A stretch of DNA of 64,000 nucleotides from Pseudobacteriovorax antillogorgiicola (GCF_900177345.1 NZ_FWZT01000024.1:1-64000); one strand, 5' to 3'. Shown: positions 19,520-29,262, numbered from the stretch's first letter. The notes: generated by a model not told the origin, from the sequence alone. Program-made: numbers and translations.

Positions 19520-20878
19520 ATGATGCAGAAATTACTCGCTAAATTTGAGCCTATCCTGACCTGGTTCTTCCGACCTTCCCCTTACCTGAACGACTCAGAT
19601 CATCAAGTAGCCCAACTGTCATCTGGATTCATTTTTGTGTCATTGGTTCTTGTTTTCCTGACTAACATCTTGAATCATATGACCGCCGGAACAGATGCCA
19701 GTACCAACGCTCATCTTCTAGGCTGGCTATGGTTAGCTGGTATTTCAGTCATTTACCTCCTCAGTCGCACTACTCGGTATCGGCTAGCTGCCCATGCCTA
19801 CGTAATTGCTAGCACCGTTCTCCTGATAAGTGTTCCATTGCGGAATCCAGGAATCTTCCACACATTTGTAACTGTCTCGTTCTTCTATATTCTATCAATC
19901 TACATCGTTACGGTTTTTAATCGCCCGACGAACATCCTATGGGTCCTAGGCATTGCTGTTGCATGCTATTACTTATGCGAACTCGCAGAGATGCCAACCC
20001 TCACCACGATCAATGCGATAGCTACCTTGCTGATGATTTCAAGCCTTACAACTCTCTTGAATCACCTTAGGAAACGAAACTTTGACAAGCGTTTGAACAT
20101 GGAGTCACAGGTCACCGAGCAAAGGCTCAATATTGAATATCTGAAAAAAACTGAAGCCAGCAATAAGCTGATGCTACTTGGTGAGATATCAAGCGGCATT
20201 GCTCATGAGATCAAGAACCCACTAACTGCAATCGCAGGCAAAGCGTTGGTACTAAAGACCCGAGCATCCAACGGTAAACTCACCCATGATGAGTGTATTC
20301 GCCACACCGAACAAATCCTTAAAACTGTTGAGTTGGTTAGTAAAATCATTACCAACGTGCAACGTATGGCACATAGCGGTGACCAGAGTCAGAGAGAGGT
20401 GAAGCCACTTCAAAGTATGATACAAACCGCTGTTGAAATGACTCGTGAAAAGCTAAGGCGATATCAAGTAAACCTAGAGGAACCCAAAATCGACCCTAGT
20501 ATTCGCCTCAACTGTGACGAGGTCCAGATAACACAGGTTATGATCAACCTTATCTCTAATGCGATTGATGCTGTCGCCGCACTTGATAAAAAGTGGATCA
20601 GAATTGAAGCTCATCGAGAAGATCCTGGAGATCATATATTCGTCCGCTTTATTGACAGTGGCCAAGGAATTCCCCGAGACATCCAGCGGAAGATCATGAC
20701 ACCATTCTATACAACGAAGAGTCAAGGGGAAGGCACTGGTATGGGCTTAAGCTTCTGTCGCAGAATCATAGAACAGCACGATGGGGAATTTGGTATCGAC
20801 ACTTCGTTTCCCAATACATGTTTCTATTTTCGACTTGCCATCACCGATGTCAAAGCAGTTGAAAGGCAGGCGAGTTAA
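19520..20878 (+). CDS. Membrane sensor histidine kinase
   Basis: A 452-residue kinase with about six transmembrane segments in residues 30-190 and no large periplasmic domain, then a short coiled linker. HisKA has phospho-acceptor His229 in GIAHEIKNPL, followed by HATPase_c with N-box NLISNAIDA, G1 DSGQGIP, and G2 GTGMGLSF. All key residues are present, so it should be active. No receiver domain is attached and no response regulator is adjacent. ATG 19520 is followed at once by a second ATG (19523) and either may be used; the ribosome binding site is weak. It lies 86 bases upstream of another kinase-like gene on the same strand. Confidence 0.88.
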   Translation: MMQKLLAKFEPILTWFFRPSPYLNDSDHQVAQLSSGFIFVSLVLVFLTNILNHMTAGTDASTNAHLLGWLWLAGISVIYLLSRTTRYRLAAHAYVIASTVLLISVPLRNPGIFHTFVTVSFFYILSIYIVTVFNRPTNILWVLGIAVACYYLCELAEMPTLTTINAIATLLMISSLTTLLNHLRKRNFDKRLNMESQVTEQRLNIEYLKKTEASNKLMLLGEISSGIAHEIKNPLTAIAGKALVLKTRASNGKLTHDECIRHTEQILKTVELVSKIITNVQRMAHSGDQSQREVKPLQSMIQTAVEMTREKLRRYQVNLEEPKIDPSIRLNCDEVQITQVMINLISNAIDAVAALDKKWIRIEAHREDPGDHIFVRFIDSGQGIPRDIQRKIMTPFYTTKSQGEGTGMGLSFCRRIIEQHDGEFGIDTSFPNTCFYFRLAITDVKAVERQAS

Positions 20879-20964
20879 AAAGTGTTCTCATAGTGAAGCC
20901 ACTACATCGAAATATGATGATTATGAGCTACATAGCAAACTTAGTTCAAGAAATGGAACTTTGA

Positions 20965-23598
20965 ATGATCATACGTGGAAACCAGATAAAAAGTTTTAGC
21001 CTTCTCTGGATTTTCTATTCCATGTTTATTGTGGCCTACGGCCACACGGAAAGTTTCAACAAGATAAGAATAGAGAAGTTCCCCCAGGATTATGACAGTT
21101 ATAGCTATGAAGAGCGTCTAGCTTGGATCTTATCCAATACCAATAAGCTCACTGTATGGGAACGAGAGTACTTTCAGAAAAGAGAATCTATAGATCGAGC
21201 AATTACCCTCAATGACTTCAATAAAGCTGCTAAAAATTGTTCCAGCTTTCGCCCTTTCCCGGATGACTTTTACGCACGAATCTCATGCGTTGATGCCTTT
21301 GAGGGCAAAAAGGATAATAAGCAGTTGGTTGCTGAAATGGAGCTTATCCTGGAAGATGCTCTTGACTATGGAAGTGACAACGACATTATCACTACCTATG
21401 CAGGCCTCGGGTGGTTTCAGTCCCTCATTGGCGACACGGGAGAAGCACTGGACAGCTATCAGAAAGCCTTATCCTATGCTGGGAGTAAACTGTCAAGTAA
21501 AAGCATCCTTATTAAATATAACATTGCCACGATCTATATTATTCATGGGGATGAAGCCCTTATCCAAAAGGGAATTAACCTGCTACAGGAGGTTATAGAA
21601 TATTCAAAGAAACGGAGTCGAGAGCTAATCATTAGCAGCGGTGAAAAGGAGGAGCTGAGAAGAGACATTGCGATGGCATCTCATAACATTGGTGTTGCCT
21701 ATGCCTTACATCTTAATGAATATGAAGAAGCCATACCCCTCTTTCAAAGAGCTATGCAAGAAGAAGGTTGGCAGTTCGAATCAGCAAGCTTCGGCGCCCT
21801 TTCAGCTGCCTATATTGGAAACGTTTCGTTAGCAAAAGAACTTCTGGACCATGCGAACAAGGCAAAAAGTAAACACACTGTTCGCAAGAAGTACTTCGCT
21901 TGCTACCATGCACTCACGGTCAGAAAGTGGCAGCCAGATCGTTCGCTAACAGACTGCTTACACCTTGACCCTGAGACGTCACTTGAGGTACTTATCGATG
22001 TTAACAAAAGACTTTTAGAGTATCGAGATACTGAGATTGAAGTGGCAGCCCTTAGAAATTTCGTTACTATGTATCTTGATCGCATTGAACCCGAATATCG
22101 CAATAGAATCGGCAGATCAGCATCTCGTCTAGAACTTCGCCGTCTAGAGTATGAAAATCGTCTCAAAGATGAGAAGATTGAATTTGCCGATAAAGTCAAA
22201 AAGCTACTTTATGCTGTCCTTATCATTTCCCTGCTACTGCTGATATTTTTGATCATCACCTTAAAGGCTTATAGAGTCATAAAACAGCAATCCAAACGAT
22301 TGAGGGTTCAGTCCGCAAACTTTGAAAAGGTTCTAAGTCATATCGATGAGGGCATAGTTAGAATCGGTAAGCGCTTAACCCTACTTCCAGCTCATTCCCA
22401 AGCTGCAGAGAAGATTCTCGGTAGCGATCCTCAAAATCTCTCCATTCCCTCATTACTCAATCACCTCGGCTTTAGTTCAGATACAGTGAATAGCATATTC
22501 GAAGCTCTTAAATCTTCATTGGGTGAAGATGAACTATCATGGGAGTTGAATAAGCATCACTTCCCACCCGAAACAATAATATCCCAGAATAGCTATATTC
22601 TCTTCTGGGACCCAGTGATAGTGTATGGCAAAACTGAGGAAATCATCATTTCTATCCGTGATGCTAGCAACCTTGTTAACCTTAAGGCCCAGCTAGTGGA
22701 AAAGGATAAAGTGATTGCTGTGCTGAATTCAGGCCGTGACGGCATCGAATACATCTCATCACTTGATGGCAAGATCAAGGACATCCGCTCCAGCTTACCT
22801 CGCGACACCAAGTTATCATTGACGACCATTCATACGTTGAAAGGAGAGGCTCGCCATCTTCACCTTGAAGGCGTTCAAAATATCTTTCATGATCTTGAGC
22901 GATCTATCATTGAAAATAGTAGTCACTCATCTAAATTACTTGAACAACTTGATCAAGAGCTGAAGTCTCTAAAAGCAGTATTGAGCAGACTTTCTAGCTA
23001 CGAATCCAGCTACGGCAACTCCCAACTTCTAAAGATTATAGGGCCAATTCTTAAAGACAGCTGGAACCGTCTTCAGGCAGAAGGCTTACATTTGATTTCA
23101 AGAATTGAGCTTCACTGGCAACCCCTTAGCACCAAGGAATTGAATTGTCTGAAGACAATTTTGATACACGGAATAAATAACGGTATTGACCATGGATACC
23201 TTCTAAAACTTGACCAACTACCAGCTAAAACTCGTAACGCAATTATTGAGATCCAGTTCATAGCAAAAGATACGACTAGATCTCTGGTAATAAAAGATCA
23301 CGGATCGGGACTCGACTGGCAAGCCATTCACAATATTTGTGCTAAACGGAACATGGATCCCCAGAATATCAATCTCGTTGAGCTGCTATTTAAAGATCAA
23401 GTTTCAACAGTGCCCAGCGATCAAGGTAGCAAATCATCTGGCCATGGCATAGGGACAACCGCGATATATAATGCGGCTCTAGATCTCGGTGCGAGCCTTC
23501 ATTTTGAAGAGGGGCTCGACCGAGGAACAATTCTGAAAGTTTCATGGCAGCAAGGTACTACGGAAATGGACAGTAAAAATTACCTTATGAGTGGCTAA
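20965..23598 (+). CDS. TPR-sensor membrane kinase with HPt and CheA-like ATPase domains
   Basis: An 877-residue protein: signal peptide, TPR-like helical repeats (about 45-300), a transmembrane helix near 414-436, a PAS-like segment, an HPt-like four-helix module with His623 in TIHTLKGEARH, and a C-terminal HATPase with N-box HGINNGIDHG (735-744), G1 DHGSG (778-782) and G2 GHGIG (826-830). The HTLKG motif and the H-x(3)-N-N box resemble CheA P1 and P4 rather than a classical HisKA. The CheA regulatory P5 (CheW-like) domain is missing. The same ending occurs in the 55304-58144 protein, so they form a paralogous type. A likely role is phosphorelay input in response to a periplasmic signal. Partner is unknown. 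Confidence 0.78.
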   Translation: MIIRGNQIKSFSLLWIFYSMFIVAYGHTESFNKIRIEKFPQDYDSYSYEERLAWILSNTNKLTVWEREYFQKRESIDRAITLNDFNKAAKNCSSFRPFPDDFYARISCVDAFEGKKDNKQLVAEMELILEDALDYGSDNDIITTYAGLGWFQSLIGDTGEALDSYQKALSYAGSKLSSKSILIKYNIATIYIIHGDEALIQKGINLLQEVIEYSKKRSRELIISSGEKEELRRDIAMASHNIGVAYALHLNEYEEAIPLFQRAMQEEGWQFESASFGALSAAYIGNVSLAKELLDHANKAKSKHTVRKKYFACYHALTVRKWQPDRSLTDCLHLDPETSLEVLIDVNKRLLEYRDTEIEVAALRNFVTMYLDRIEPEYRNRIGRSASRLELRRLEYENRLKDEKIEFADKVKKLLYAVLIISLLLLIFLIITLKAYRVIKQQSKRLRVQSANFEKVLSHIDEGIVRIGKRLTLLPAHSQAAEKILGSDPQNLSIPSLLNHLGFSSDTVNSIFEALKSSLGEDELSWELNKHHFPPETIISQNSYILFWDPVIVYGKTEEIIISIRDASNLVNLKAQLVEKDKVIAVLNSGRDGIEYISSLDGKIKDIRSSLPRDTKLSLTTIHTLKGEARHLHLEGVQNIFHDLERSIIENSSHSSKLLEQLDQELKSLKAVLSRLSSYESSYGNSQLLKIIGPILKDSWNRLQAEGLHLISRIELHWQPLSTKELNCLKTILIHGINNGIDHGYLLKLDQLPAKTRNAIIEIQFIAKDTTRSLVIKDHGSGLDWQAIHNICAKRNMDPQNINLVELLFKDQVSTVPSDQGSKSSGHGIGTTAIYNAALDLGASLHFEEGLDRGTILKVSWQQGTTEMDSKNYLMSG

Positions 23599-23621
23599 GC
23601 CTATGACTTGAGCCGGAACAG

Positions 23622-23651
23622 AAAAGAGCGCTTACATTGAAGCGCTCTTTT
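23622..23651. terminator. Bidirectional terminator
   Basis: Perfect 12-bp inverted repeat AAAAGAGCGCTT/AAGCGCTCTTTT with a 6-base loop, lying between convergent genes. Each strand ends in a T-run built into the stem. Confidence 0.85.
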
Positions 23652-23675
23652 AAATCTTGATTTTCCACAGTAAAA

Positions 23676-25430
23676 CTAGCTTTGAAAATGCTCTTCAATC
23701 TGTTCCTTGAAAAGAGCCAAGACTTTCTTTCGCTTGACTTTCATCGAGGGAGTCAAAAGCCCATTGTCTGTAGTCCACTCGTCAAGGGTGAATAGACAAT
23801 CCGAAGGCCTTTCATATTTCTTAGCTTTTTTGATCATGCCGAGGATATCTTTTGTCAACTCTTGCTTTGTGGAAGCATTATGAATCGCTTCCTCTGCCGT
23901 CATATTGAGCTCTTTCTCTCCAAGCCACTTGACTAGTTCCTCCTGATTGATCTGAGCAAGAAGCACATTATGAGATCGACCTTCACCGTAAAGAACCGAG
24001 TTATCAATCAAGGCATGCATAGAGATTTCCTCTTCAACTGGCCCCGGTACCACATATTTACCATTTTCCATCTTATACTGCTCTTTGATCCGCCCCGTAA
24101 TGTGAAGATAACCATCTTCTAGGCGACCAATATCTCCAGTGTGAAACTTGCCATCAACTAAGACCTTATTCGTCTCTTCATCAAGTTTGTAGTAGCCGAG
24201 CATGACCCCTGGGCCAGAGACAACAATCTCCCCCTCGTTTTTCTCGCAACCTTCAACATGCTCTAAGGTAAGTTCTATATGTGGGAATGTTCGCCCTACT
24301 GAGCCTATGCGGTTGTATTTCTGGTTATTGACCGAAATCAAAGGAGCTGTTTCAGTGAGACCATAGCCCTCATAAATAGGCAAGCCAAGTGCGTGGAAAA
24401 ATTCATTGGTCGGCTTTCGTAAAGCCGCCGCACCACTGATGCAATAGCGGAGTTCACCACCCAAGTTACCCTTGATTTTCTTAAATATGAGCACACTTGC
24501 GAGACTGTAGATTAAGCGATCAATCACACTAATAGACTCGTTAAGCCGGCGGTGACCGATCTCAATAGCTTTGGCGAAAAGCTTCTGGATGATCTTTGGT
24601 TTGGCAGCGATTTTGCCAGCAATACCGTCGTGGACCTTGTGAAAAATCCGCGGCACACCGACAAGAAGGGTTGGCTTCACTTCTTGGATGTTAGCCTGAA
24701 TGGTTGTAAAGTCTTCCACGAAAGCACTGGCAAAGCCAAACCTAAAGTGGGAATGAAGTTCACAGGTTTGGCCATAGATGTGAGCCCAAGGCAAGATCAC
24801 CAAAGATCGGTCCGTGGGGCGAATATCAAGAGTCGCTTGGATGGAATCACACTGCACAATGATGTTCTCATGGCAAAGCATCACACCTTTGGGGTGACCT
24901 GTAGTGCCAGATGTGTAGATTAAGCCAGCTAGATCCCGAGGGGCAATATCTACAGTTTCTGCCTTAGCCTTTGTCGTTCTAAGAATCTCGCGATAGCTTG
25001 CAACCTCATCGCTAGCCTTGGCTGGATCGATATAAATATACTCTTTGACGAAATCATAGTCTTGACGTGGAAGCTTTGCCAGGATCTCTTCGTTGTAAGC
25101 GACTACAACCTTGGGCTTTGCATCTTTTATGATGTAGTCCCACTCATCAGGGTGTTGGTTCTCGTACATGGGGACATAAACCACTCCTTGATGGAGTGCG
25201 CCATACACCGTCGCCGCCCATTCGGGACAATTGCGGGAGATTATAGCGATACGATCGCCCTTTTTTAGACCAAGAGATGAAAAGTGAGCATGAAGCTTCT
25301 CGACATCCATTCGAAAATCATCAAATGTTCGCCACTGATAAGAACCAGAGACCTTTGTCCCAAATAGTGGCCGGTTGCCAAACTCGCGGCAGGCATGTTG
25401 AAATTGATCGATCAGGTTTTTAAACTGCAT
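23676..25430 (-). CDS. Long-chain acyl-CoA synthetase (AMP-forming)
   Basis: A 584-residue member of the ANL superfamily. ATG 25430 gives a family-like start (MQFKNLIDQF); the longer frame would need a TTG at 25472. Signatures: P-loop YTSGTTGHPKG near 165-175, the EGYGLTETAP motif (A5), TGDIGRLEDGYLHITGR (A7/A8) and GKYVVPGPVEEE (A10-like region with hinge). The enzyme activates fatty acids to acyl-AMP and then acyl-CoA at the inner membrane, feeding beta-oxidation or lipid synthesis. It is long-chain (FadD15/ACSL-like) by the insert RLIYSLASVLIFKKIKGNLGG. No adjacent beta-oxidation gene. Confidence 0.92.
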   Translation of the reverse strand: MQFKNLIDQFQHACREFGNRPLFGTKVSGSYQWRTFDDFRMDVEKLHAHFSSLGLKKGDRIAIISRNCPEWAATVYGALHQGVVYVPMYENQHPDEWDYIIKDAKPKVVVAYNEEILAKLPRQDYDFVKEYIYIDPAKASDEVASYREILRTTKAKAETVDIAPRDLAGLIYTSGTTGHPKGVMLCHENIIVQCDSIQATLDIRPTDRSLVILPWAHIYGQTCELHSHFRFGFASAFVEDFTTIQANIQEVKPTLLVGVPRIFHKVHDGIAGKIAAKPKIIQKLFAKAIEIGHRRLNESISVIDRLIYSLASVLIFKKIKGNLGGELRYCISGAAALRKPTNEFFHALGLPIYEGYGLTETAPLISVNNQKYNRIGSVGRTFPHIELTLEHVEGCEKNEGEIVVSGPGVMLGYYKLDEETNKVLVDGKFHTGDIGRLEDGYLHITGRIKEQYKMENGKYVVPGPVEEEISMHALIDNSVLYGEGRSHNVLLAQINQEELVKWLGEKELNMTAEEAIHNASTKQELTKDILGMIKKAKKYERPSDCLFTLDEWTTDNGLLTPSMKVKRKKVLALFKEQIEEHFQS

Positions 25431-25739
25431 GACTTCACTAGGCTCCACGTTAAGGATCGCATCACGAATCAAGGTAGTCTCTGCCTAAGCATATTATAGC
25501 TGAGCTGTCCCTTAATGGTGCTTCAAAGTTAGGAATTTTGTGCCTACATGAGGGGGGTTGTCGGAGTCGTGACGCGAGCATATGGCTTTTGTCCCGTTGC
25601 TCACGGATCGTACTCCTTATGATAGTAACGCCAGACTCCCCTCAGATACTGGCATCGCCATTTGATCGGCCATGCTACAATCGCCCATAATCTTTGGCAA
25701 GTGTAGCCTGATGGATCTAGTTATTTTGTAAGCTGAACC
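25431..25739. other. Intergenic region, no gene seen
   Basis: A 309-base region between two minus-strand genes. It contains no ORF with a ribosome binding site and no strong terminator. It presumably carries the acyl-CoA synthetase promoter and the 3' end of the decarboxylase transcript. Confidence 0.35.
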
Positions 25740-26879
25740 TTAAGACCCTGGCTGAGCCCGAGACATATCAGACAAAAAGGCGTCGATATGCGCAAGACTG
25801 ATGTTCGGCATGCATATGAGATGTGCAATATCGCCTTGGCAGGCTAACTGCCACTTGCTTATGAGTTCGCTGCTGGGCTTCGGAAATACCACGGTAATAG
25901 CGTCTCTATTGCGCATCACATCAAGGCCCAGGGCTCTCAGACGAGCTTCAGCATAGGCGGCATGGCTAAGACACCGCTCCACACGCTCCTGAAGACCTGC
26001 CTTGCCCAGCGAAATGAGTTGGTACCAAAGAAACACTGGGGTAATACCATTACGGGAACCCGTAATCGTATGGTCGAAGCCATCGATGTAGGAAACATAC
26101 TGGGACTGGGTTTCCACATTATCGATCTTGCAAACCACCACGCCGCACGGCATGGGACAGCCAATAAACTTGTGCCCACTCACAGCGATGCTGTCGCAGC
26201 CATCGGCGAAATCAAAATGCGGCCGTTCCTTTAGAAAGGGGGCTATGGCACCACACAACGCAGCGTCACTATGGATGTAGATATCCTTGAGTCCCCGCTT
26301 TTCAAGGGTCGCACGAATCGCCTTGATATCATCCTTGGCCTCTCGCATCGTAGAACCGATGTTGGCAACCACAATCGCTGGTCTAGACGAGTCGACAACT
26401 TGTTCAAAATGAGCAAGGTCGATAATGTCATCTGCTCCGGTTTCAACCAGCACACTTTCCATTCCTAGGATATCGATGTTCTTGCGAATACTATAGTGGG
26501 CGGCATCTGTGTAGTAAACAAGGCCGTCTGGATATTTTTTTCGAGCCGTGTAGACTCCAAAGAGGTTCCCTTCAGTCCCTCCATTGGTCACATATCCCCA
26601 GTAGTTATCCTGAGGCGCCCGGAATAAGTCTGCAAAAAACTCGACGACCTCGACTTCAAGCTGATGAGAGTGAACTTTATAGGTTCCGGATTGAAATGGA
26701 TCGCCCACGTTGTTGAGGGGAATTTTCAGAAATCGATAGAGTTTTGAGTAATCAAAACCCTTGGTTACAGGGTATCCCATAGAGGCTTCGTTCTCTCGCT
26801 CTAGTGTGGCGTAGAGCTGATCTAGCCGGGACATCGCCTGGTCGTAAAGGCTCGATTGCTGTTTCAAAATACTATCCAT
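25740..26879 (-). CDS. hdc: Histidine decarboxylase (PLP-dependent)
   Basis: A 379-residue group II PLP decarboxylase, essentially the length of Gram-negative HDCs (about 378). Visible landmarks: GYPVTKGFDYSKLYRFL and NNVGDPF in the N-terminal substrate region, TNGGTEGNL phosphate-binding loop (98-106), His128 that would stack on PLP, Asp205 in HSDAA and Lys237 in SGHKFIG as Schiff-base lysine. It would convert histidine to histamine and CO2 in the cytoplasm. No transporter is adjacent, but an Lrp/AsnC regulator is divergently transcribed 101 bases away. Histamine production could serve acid resistance or siderophore synthesis; no siderophore genes are in the window. A related amino acid specificity is possible. 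Confidence 0.85.
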   Translation of the reverse strand: MDSILKQQSSLYDQAMSRLDQLYATLERENEASMGYPVTKGFDYSKLYRFLKIPLNNVGDPFQSGTYKVHSHQLEVEVVEFFADLFRAPQDNYWGYVTNGGTEGNLFGVYTARKKYPDGLVYYTDAAHYSIRKNIDILGMESVLVETGADDIIDLAHFEQVVDSSRPAIVVANIGSTMREAKDDIKAIRATLEKRGLKDIYIHSDAALCGAIAPFLKERPHFDFADGCDSIAVSGHKFIGCPMPCGVVVCKIDNVETQSQYVSYIDGFDHTITGSRNGITPVFLWYQLISLGKAGLQERVERCLSHAAYAEARLRALGLDVMRNRDAITVVFPKPSSELISKWQLACQGDIAHLICMPNISLAHIDAFLSDMSRAQPGS

Positions 26880-26914
26880 GACTCGCTCATCATTCAGTTT
26901 ATTAGACGTATCGG

Positions 26915-26958
26915 ATAATATTATGCTAACATTAGCGATGTAAATCGAATTATATTCG
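26915..26958. promoter_or_regulatory. Array of three small palindromes, probable Lrp/AsnC operator
   Basis: In the divergent hdc/lrp intergenic region three palindromes follow each other: ATAATATTAT (26915-26924), GCTAA-CA-TTAGC (26925-26936) and CGAAT-TAT-ATTCG (26946-26958). Their centres are about 11 and 21.5 bases apart, roughly one and two helical turns, as expected for an oligomeric feast/famine regulator. Confidence 0.5.
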
Positions 26959-26980
26959 GATTAGAGGGAAAAATACCCAG

Positions 26981-27445
26981 ATGGACCGCACCGATATTCA
27001 AATAATCAAAGCCTTGCAGAATAATGCACGTCTTTCCAATAAAGAGCTGGCTGGAATCGTAGGCTTAGCACCGTCCAGTTGCCTGGCAAGAGTTCGCAAT
27101 TTAATCGACCAGGGGGTTTTGAAAAACTTCTTGGCGGAAATAGATCCAGACGCCGTTGGTGTAGGAATTCAGGCGATGATTGCGATCACCTTAAACATTC
27201 ACTCAGGACACATCTTCTACCAACTGACTGCCTACTTCCAATCTCAGCCCGAGGTTCGTGCGTTTTATCACCTTTCCGGCGTCAATGATGTCCTGATCCA
27301 CGTGATGGTAAGAGATACGCACCATCTGCGAGACTTTGTCATGGACAAGATCACATCGAGGGACGAAGTCGCTCGATGTGATACCTCGATCATATATGAC
27401 GACTATCGCAGTTCTGAGATGCCTATTTATTGCAGCATCGAATAG
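26981..27445 (+). CDS. Lrp/AsnC-family transcriptional regulator
   Basis: A 154-residue protein with an N-terminal AsnC-type helix-turn-helix (LSNKELAGIVGLAPSSCLARVRNL, about 18-41) and a C-terminal RAM/ACT-like ligand domain with the conserved GVNDVLIHVMVRD stretch near 105-120. Family members form dimers to hexadecamers and sense amino acids. Its divergent position with hdc and the phased palindromes between them point to control of hdc and itself, with histidine or histamine as a plausible ligand; this is inference. Confidence 0.92.
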   Translation: MDRTDIQIIKALQNNARLSNKELAGIVGLAPSSCLARVRNLIDQGVLKNFLAEIDPDAVGVGIQAMIAITLNIHSGHIFYQLTAYFQSQPEVRAFYHLSGVNDVLIHVMVRDTHHLRDFVMDKITSRDEVARCDTSIIYDDYRSSEMPIYCSIE

Positions 27446-27607
27446 CTAAGGCCGCGCTTTTTAGCTGCGACCCCGTTTATCAGAACTGGATTAGAGAGCA
27501 CTGAAGCGAAATGACATCGAAGCACAATGAAATGATAGGCAGTTTTGAGGCCAGCCTTAGTGTAAGATATTAGGAAAGTGATATTTAAAACTTTCAGGGG
27601 AGCCACC

Positions 27608-28528
27608 ATGATTCGGGCTCAGCAGCTCTGTAAGACTTATAGACTCTGCGCTGCAGTTAAGGACCTGAGCTTCGAAGTTCGAACTGGCGAGGTGGTGGGC
27701 TTGATCGGACCCAATGGGGCTGGAAAATCTACAACCATGAAAATGATCACCGGCTCCATTTATCCTGACTCAGGTACGATCACGATCCTAGATCATGATT
27801 TCACACCTCAAAGCCGCGACCTAAAGCGGGAAATAGGCTACCTGCCTGAGAACTGCCCTCTTTATCAAGATCTCACTGTTTTCGAGAGCCTCAACTTTCT
27901 TGCTGATCTACGGGGTCTATCGCCCTCAAAGCGACGGGAACGATACGACCAGCTCGCCTTGCAGTTATCCCTTGAAGACGTGTGGTATCAACCGGTATTG
28001 AGCCTTTCGAAAGGTTTTCGCCAGCGACTGGGCTTGGCTCTAGCCCTCTTACCAGATCCGCAGCTACTCATCCTTGACGAACCCACAGATGGGCTCGATC
28101 CAAGGCAGACCCAAGAGGTCGTCAACCTTATAAAGCAACTTAGCCATAGTAAAACCATACTCATCTCCACACACGACTTAGGAAGATTGGCCAACTTTTG
28201 TCAAAGAGTGATCATGATCCATCGGGGTAGAAAAGTTGCGGATCAATCGATCGCAGAGCTGACTAGGGACTTAGGCTTGAAGAGTCGGTTCAAGCTCAGC
28301 TTTGAAAACCACCGGTGTGCAGAAAAAGCCATGGACACTCTTAGGAATCAGAATTTCCTTTCATTGGTATCTCATGAGACCGAAGTAACAGGATTGATCT
28401 CTGGCGCGCCCCCAGAACTGATCCGTCTATTGGGTCAACTATCTCCCCAACCTCTAGCCATGGAGATCCATCCCCCACATTTGGATGAGGTCTTTAATCT
28501 TCTGACTCAGGAGGGCTCGAAACCTTGA
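27608..28528 (+). CDS. ABC transporter ATP-binding protein (GldA-like)
   Basis: A 306-residue ATPase. ATG 27608 has AGGGGAG 5 bases upstream and begins directly at the domain (MIRAQQLCKTY). Walker A GPNGAGKST (Lys40), signature LSKGFRQRLG, Walker B LLILDEPTDGLDP and the switch His in STHDL are all present. The C-terminal extension (about 220-306) is typical of GldA/NosF-type ATPases. Stop and the permease start overlap (TGATG). With the permease and GldG-like protein it forms an exporter of the gliding-associated type (GldAFG), which in non-gliders has no known substrate. Confidence 0.9.
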   Translation: MIRAQQLCKTYRLCAAVKDLSFEVRTGEVVGLIGPNGAGKSTTMKMITGSIYPDSGTITILDHDFTPQSRDLKREIGYLPENCPLYQDLTVFESLNFLADLRGLSPSKRRERYDQLALQLSLEDVWYQPVLSLSKGFRQRLGLALALLPDPQLLILDEPTDGLDPRQTQEVVNLIKQLSHSKTILISTHDLGRLANFCQRVIMIHRGRKVADQSIAELTRDLGLKSRFKLSFENHRCAEKAMDTLRNQNFLSLVSHETEVTGLISGAPPELIRLLGQLSPQPLAMEIHPPHLDEVFNLLTQEGSKP

Positions 28529-29262
28529 TGCCCTTTTTAGCCATAACCAAGAAAGAGTTTCTGGACTTTGGCCGTTCACCTCTGGTGATGGTGATTCTTG
28601 TTAGTTTCCTGCTAATGATCAATAGTGCAACGTTTTTTTTAGGACGTATACTCGATCGCAACCAGGCGGATCTTGCCAGTTTCTTCCAATTCATGCCTTG
28701 GGTCCTCAGTTTTTTTACATCAGCCATAGGCATAAAATTCTGGGCAGAGGAGCGACAGAGAGGAACCATCCAGCTGCTCCTCACTTGGCCAGTGACACTG
28801 ATGGAACTTGTAATTGGAAAATTTTTAGCGTCGTGGTTCTTACTGCTTATTGGCCTAGGCTTCACGTGGCCCTTGATTGCAAGCATCGCCTATCTAGGTC
28901 AGCCTGATTACGGCACGATATTCTCTGGCTATCTAGCAGCTTGGCTATTGGCAGGGACCTTTTTAAGCCTCGCACAGCTAGCATCTACTTTCAGCGGAAG
29001 CCAGGTCCTAAGCTTCATCCTAAGTCTGTGCTTTCAGCTGGCTCTGCTGCTGCCAAGCTGGACAGGCTTCCTAGCCTGGCTAGGTGATTTCTTACCCGCA
29101 TCTCTGATCGTTTGGCTTCGAGAGTTTGGTATCCTTCATCGATTCCAAAACTTAACACAGGGTGTGCTCTACGGTCGCGATATCGGATTCTTTCTAAGTA
29201 TCACGCTACTCGGGCTTTCAGCGACGATTATCAGCCTCCGCCGGAACAGGGATCGCTTATGA
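28528..29262 (+). CDS. ABC-2 type permease (GldF-like)
   Basis: A 244-residue integral membrane protein with about six transmembrane segments, starting MPFLAITKKEFLDFGRSPLVM, the typical entry of NosY/GldF permeases (short cytoplasmic helix, then first membrane segment). It carries the EERQRGTIQLLLTWPV coupling stretch between helices 2 and 3. It overlaps the ATPase gene by one base and the GldG-like gene by four. ATG 28528 is preferred over the TTG at 28525. Confidence 0.87.
   Translation: MPFLAITKKEFLDFGRSPLVMVILVSFLLMINSATFFLGRILDRNQADLASFFQFMPWVLSFFTSAIGIKFWAEERQRGTIQLLLTWPVTLMELVIGKFLASWFLLLIGLGFTWPLIASIAYLGQPDYGTIFSGYLAAWLLAGTFLSLAQLASTFSGSQVLSFILSLCFQLALLLPSWTGFLAWLGDFLPASLIVWLREFGILHRFQNLTQGVLYGRDIGFFLSITLLGLSATIISLRRNRDRL

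Noticed and set aside
25431-25472. Extended N terminus of the acyl-CoA synthetase from TTG 25472
   Set aside because: No ribosome binding site, and the added residues do not match the family start; ATG 25430 is preferred.
29112-29258. Longer GldG-like frame starting inside the permease gene
   Set aside because: Lies within the permease coding region and has no ribosome binding site; overlap ATG at 29259 is the natural start.
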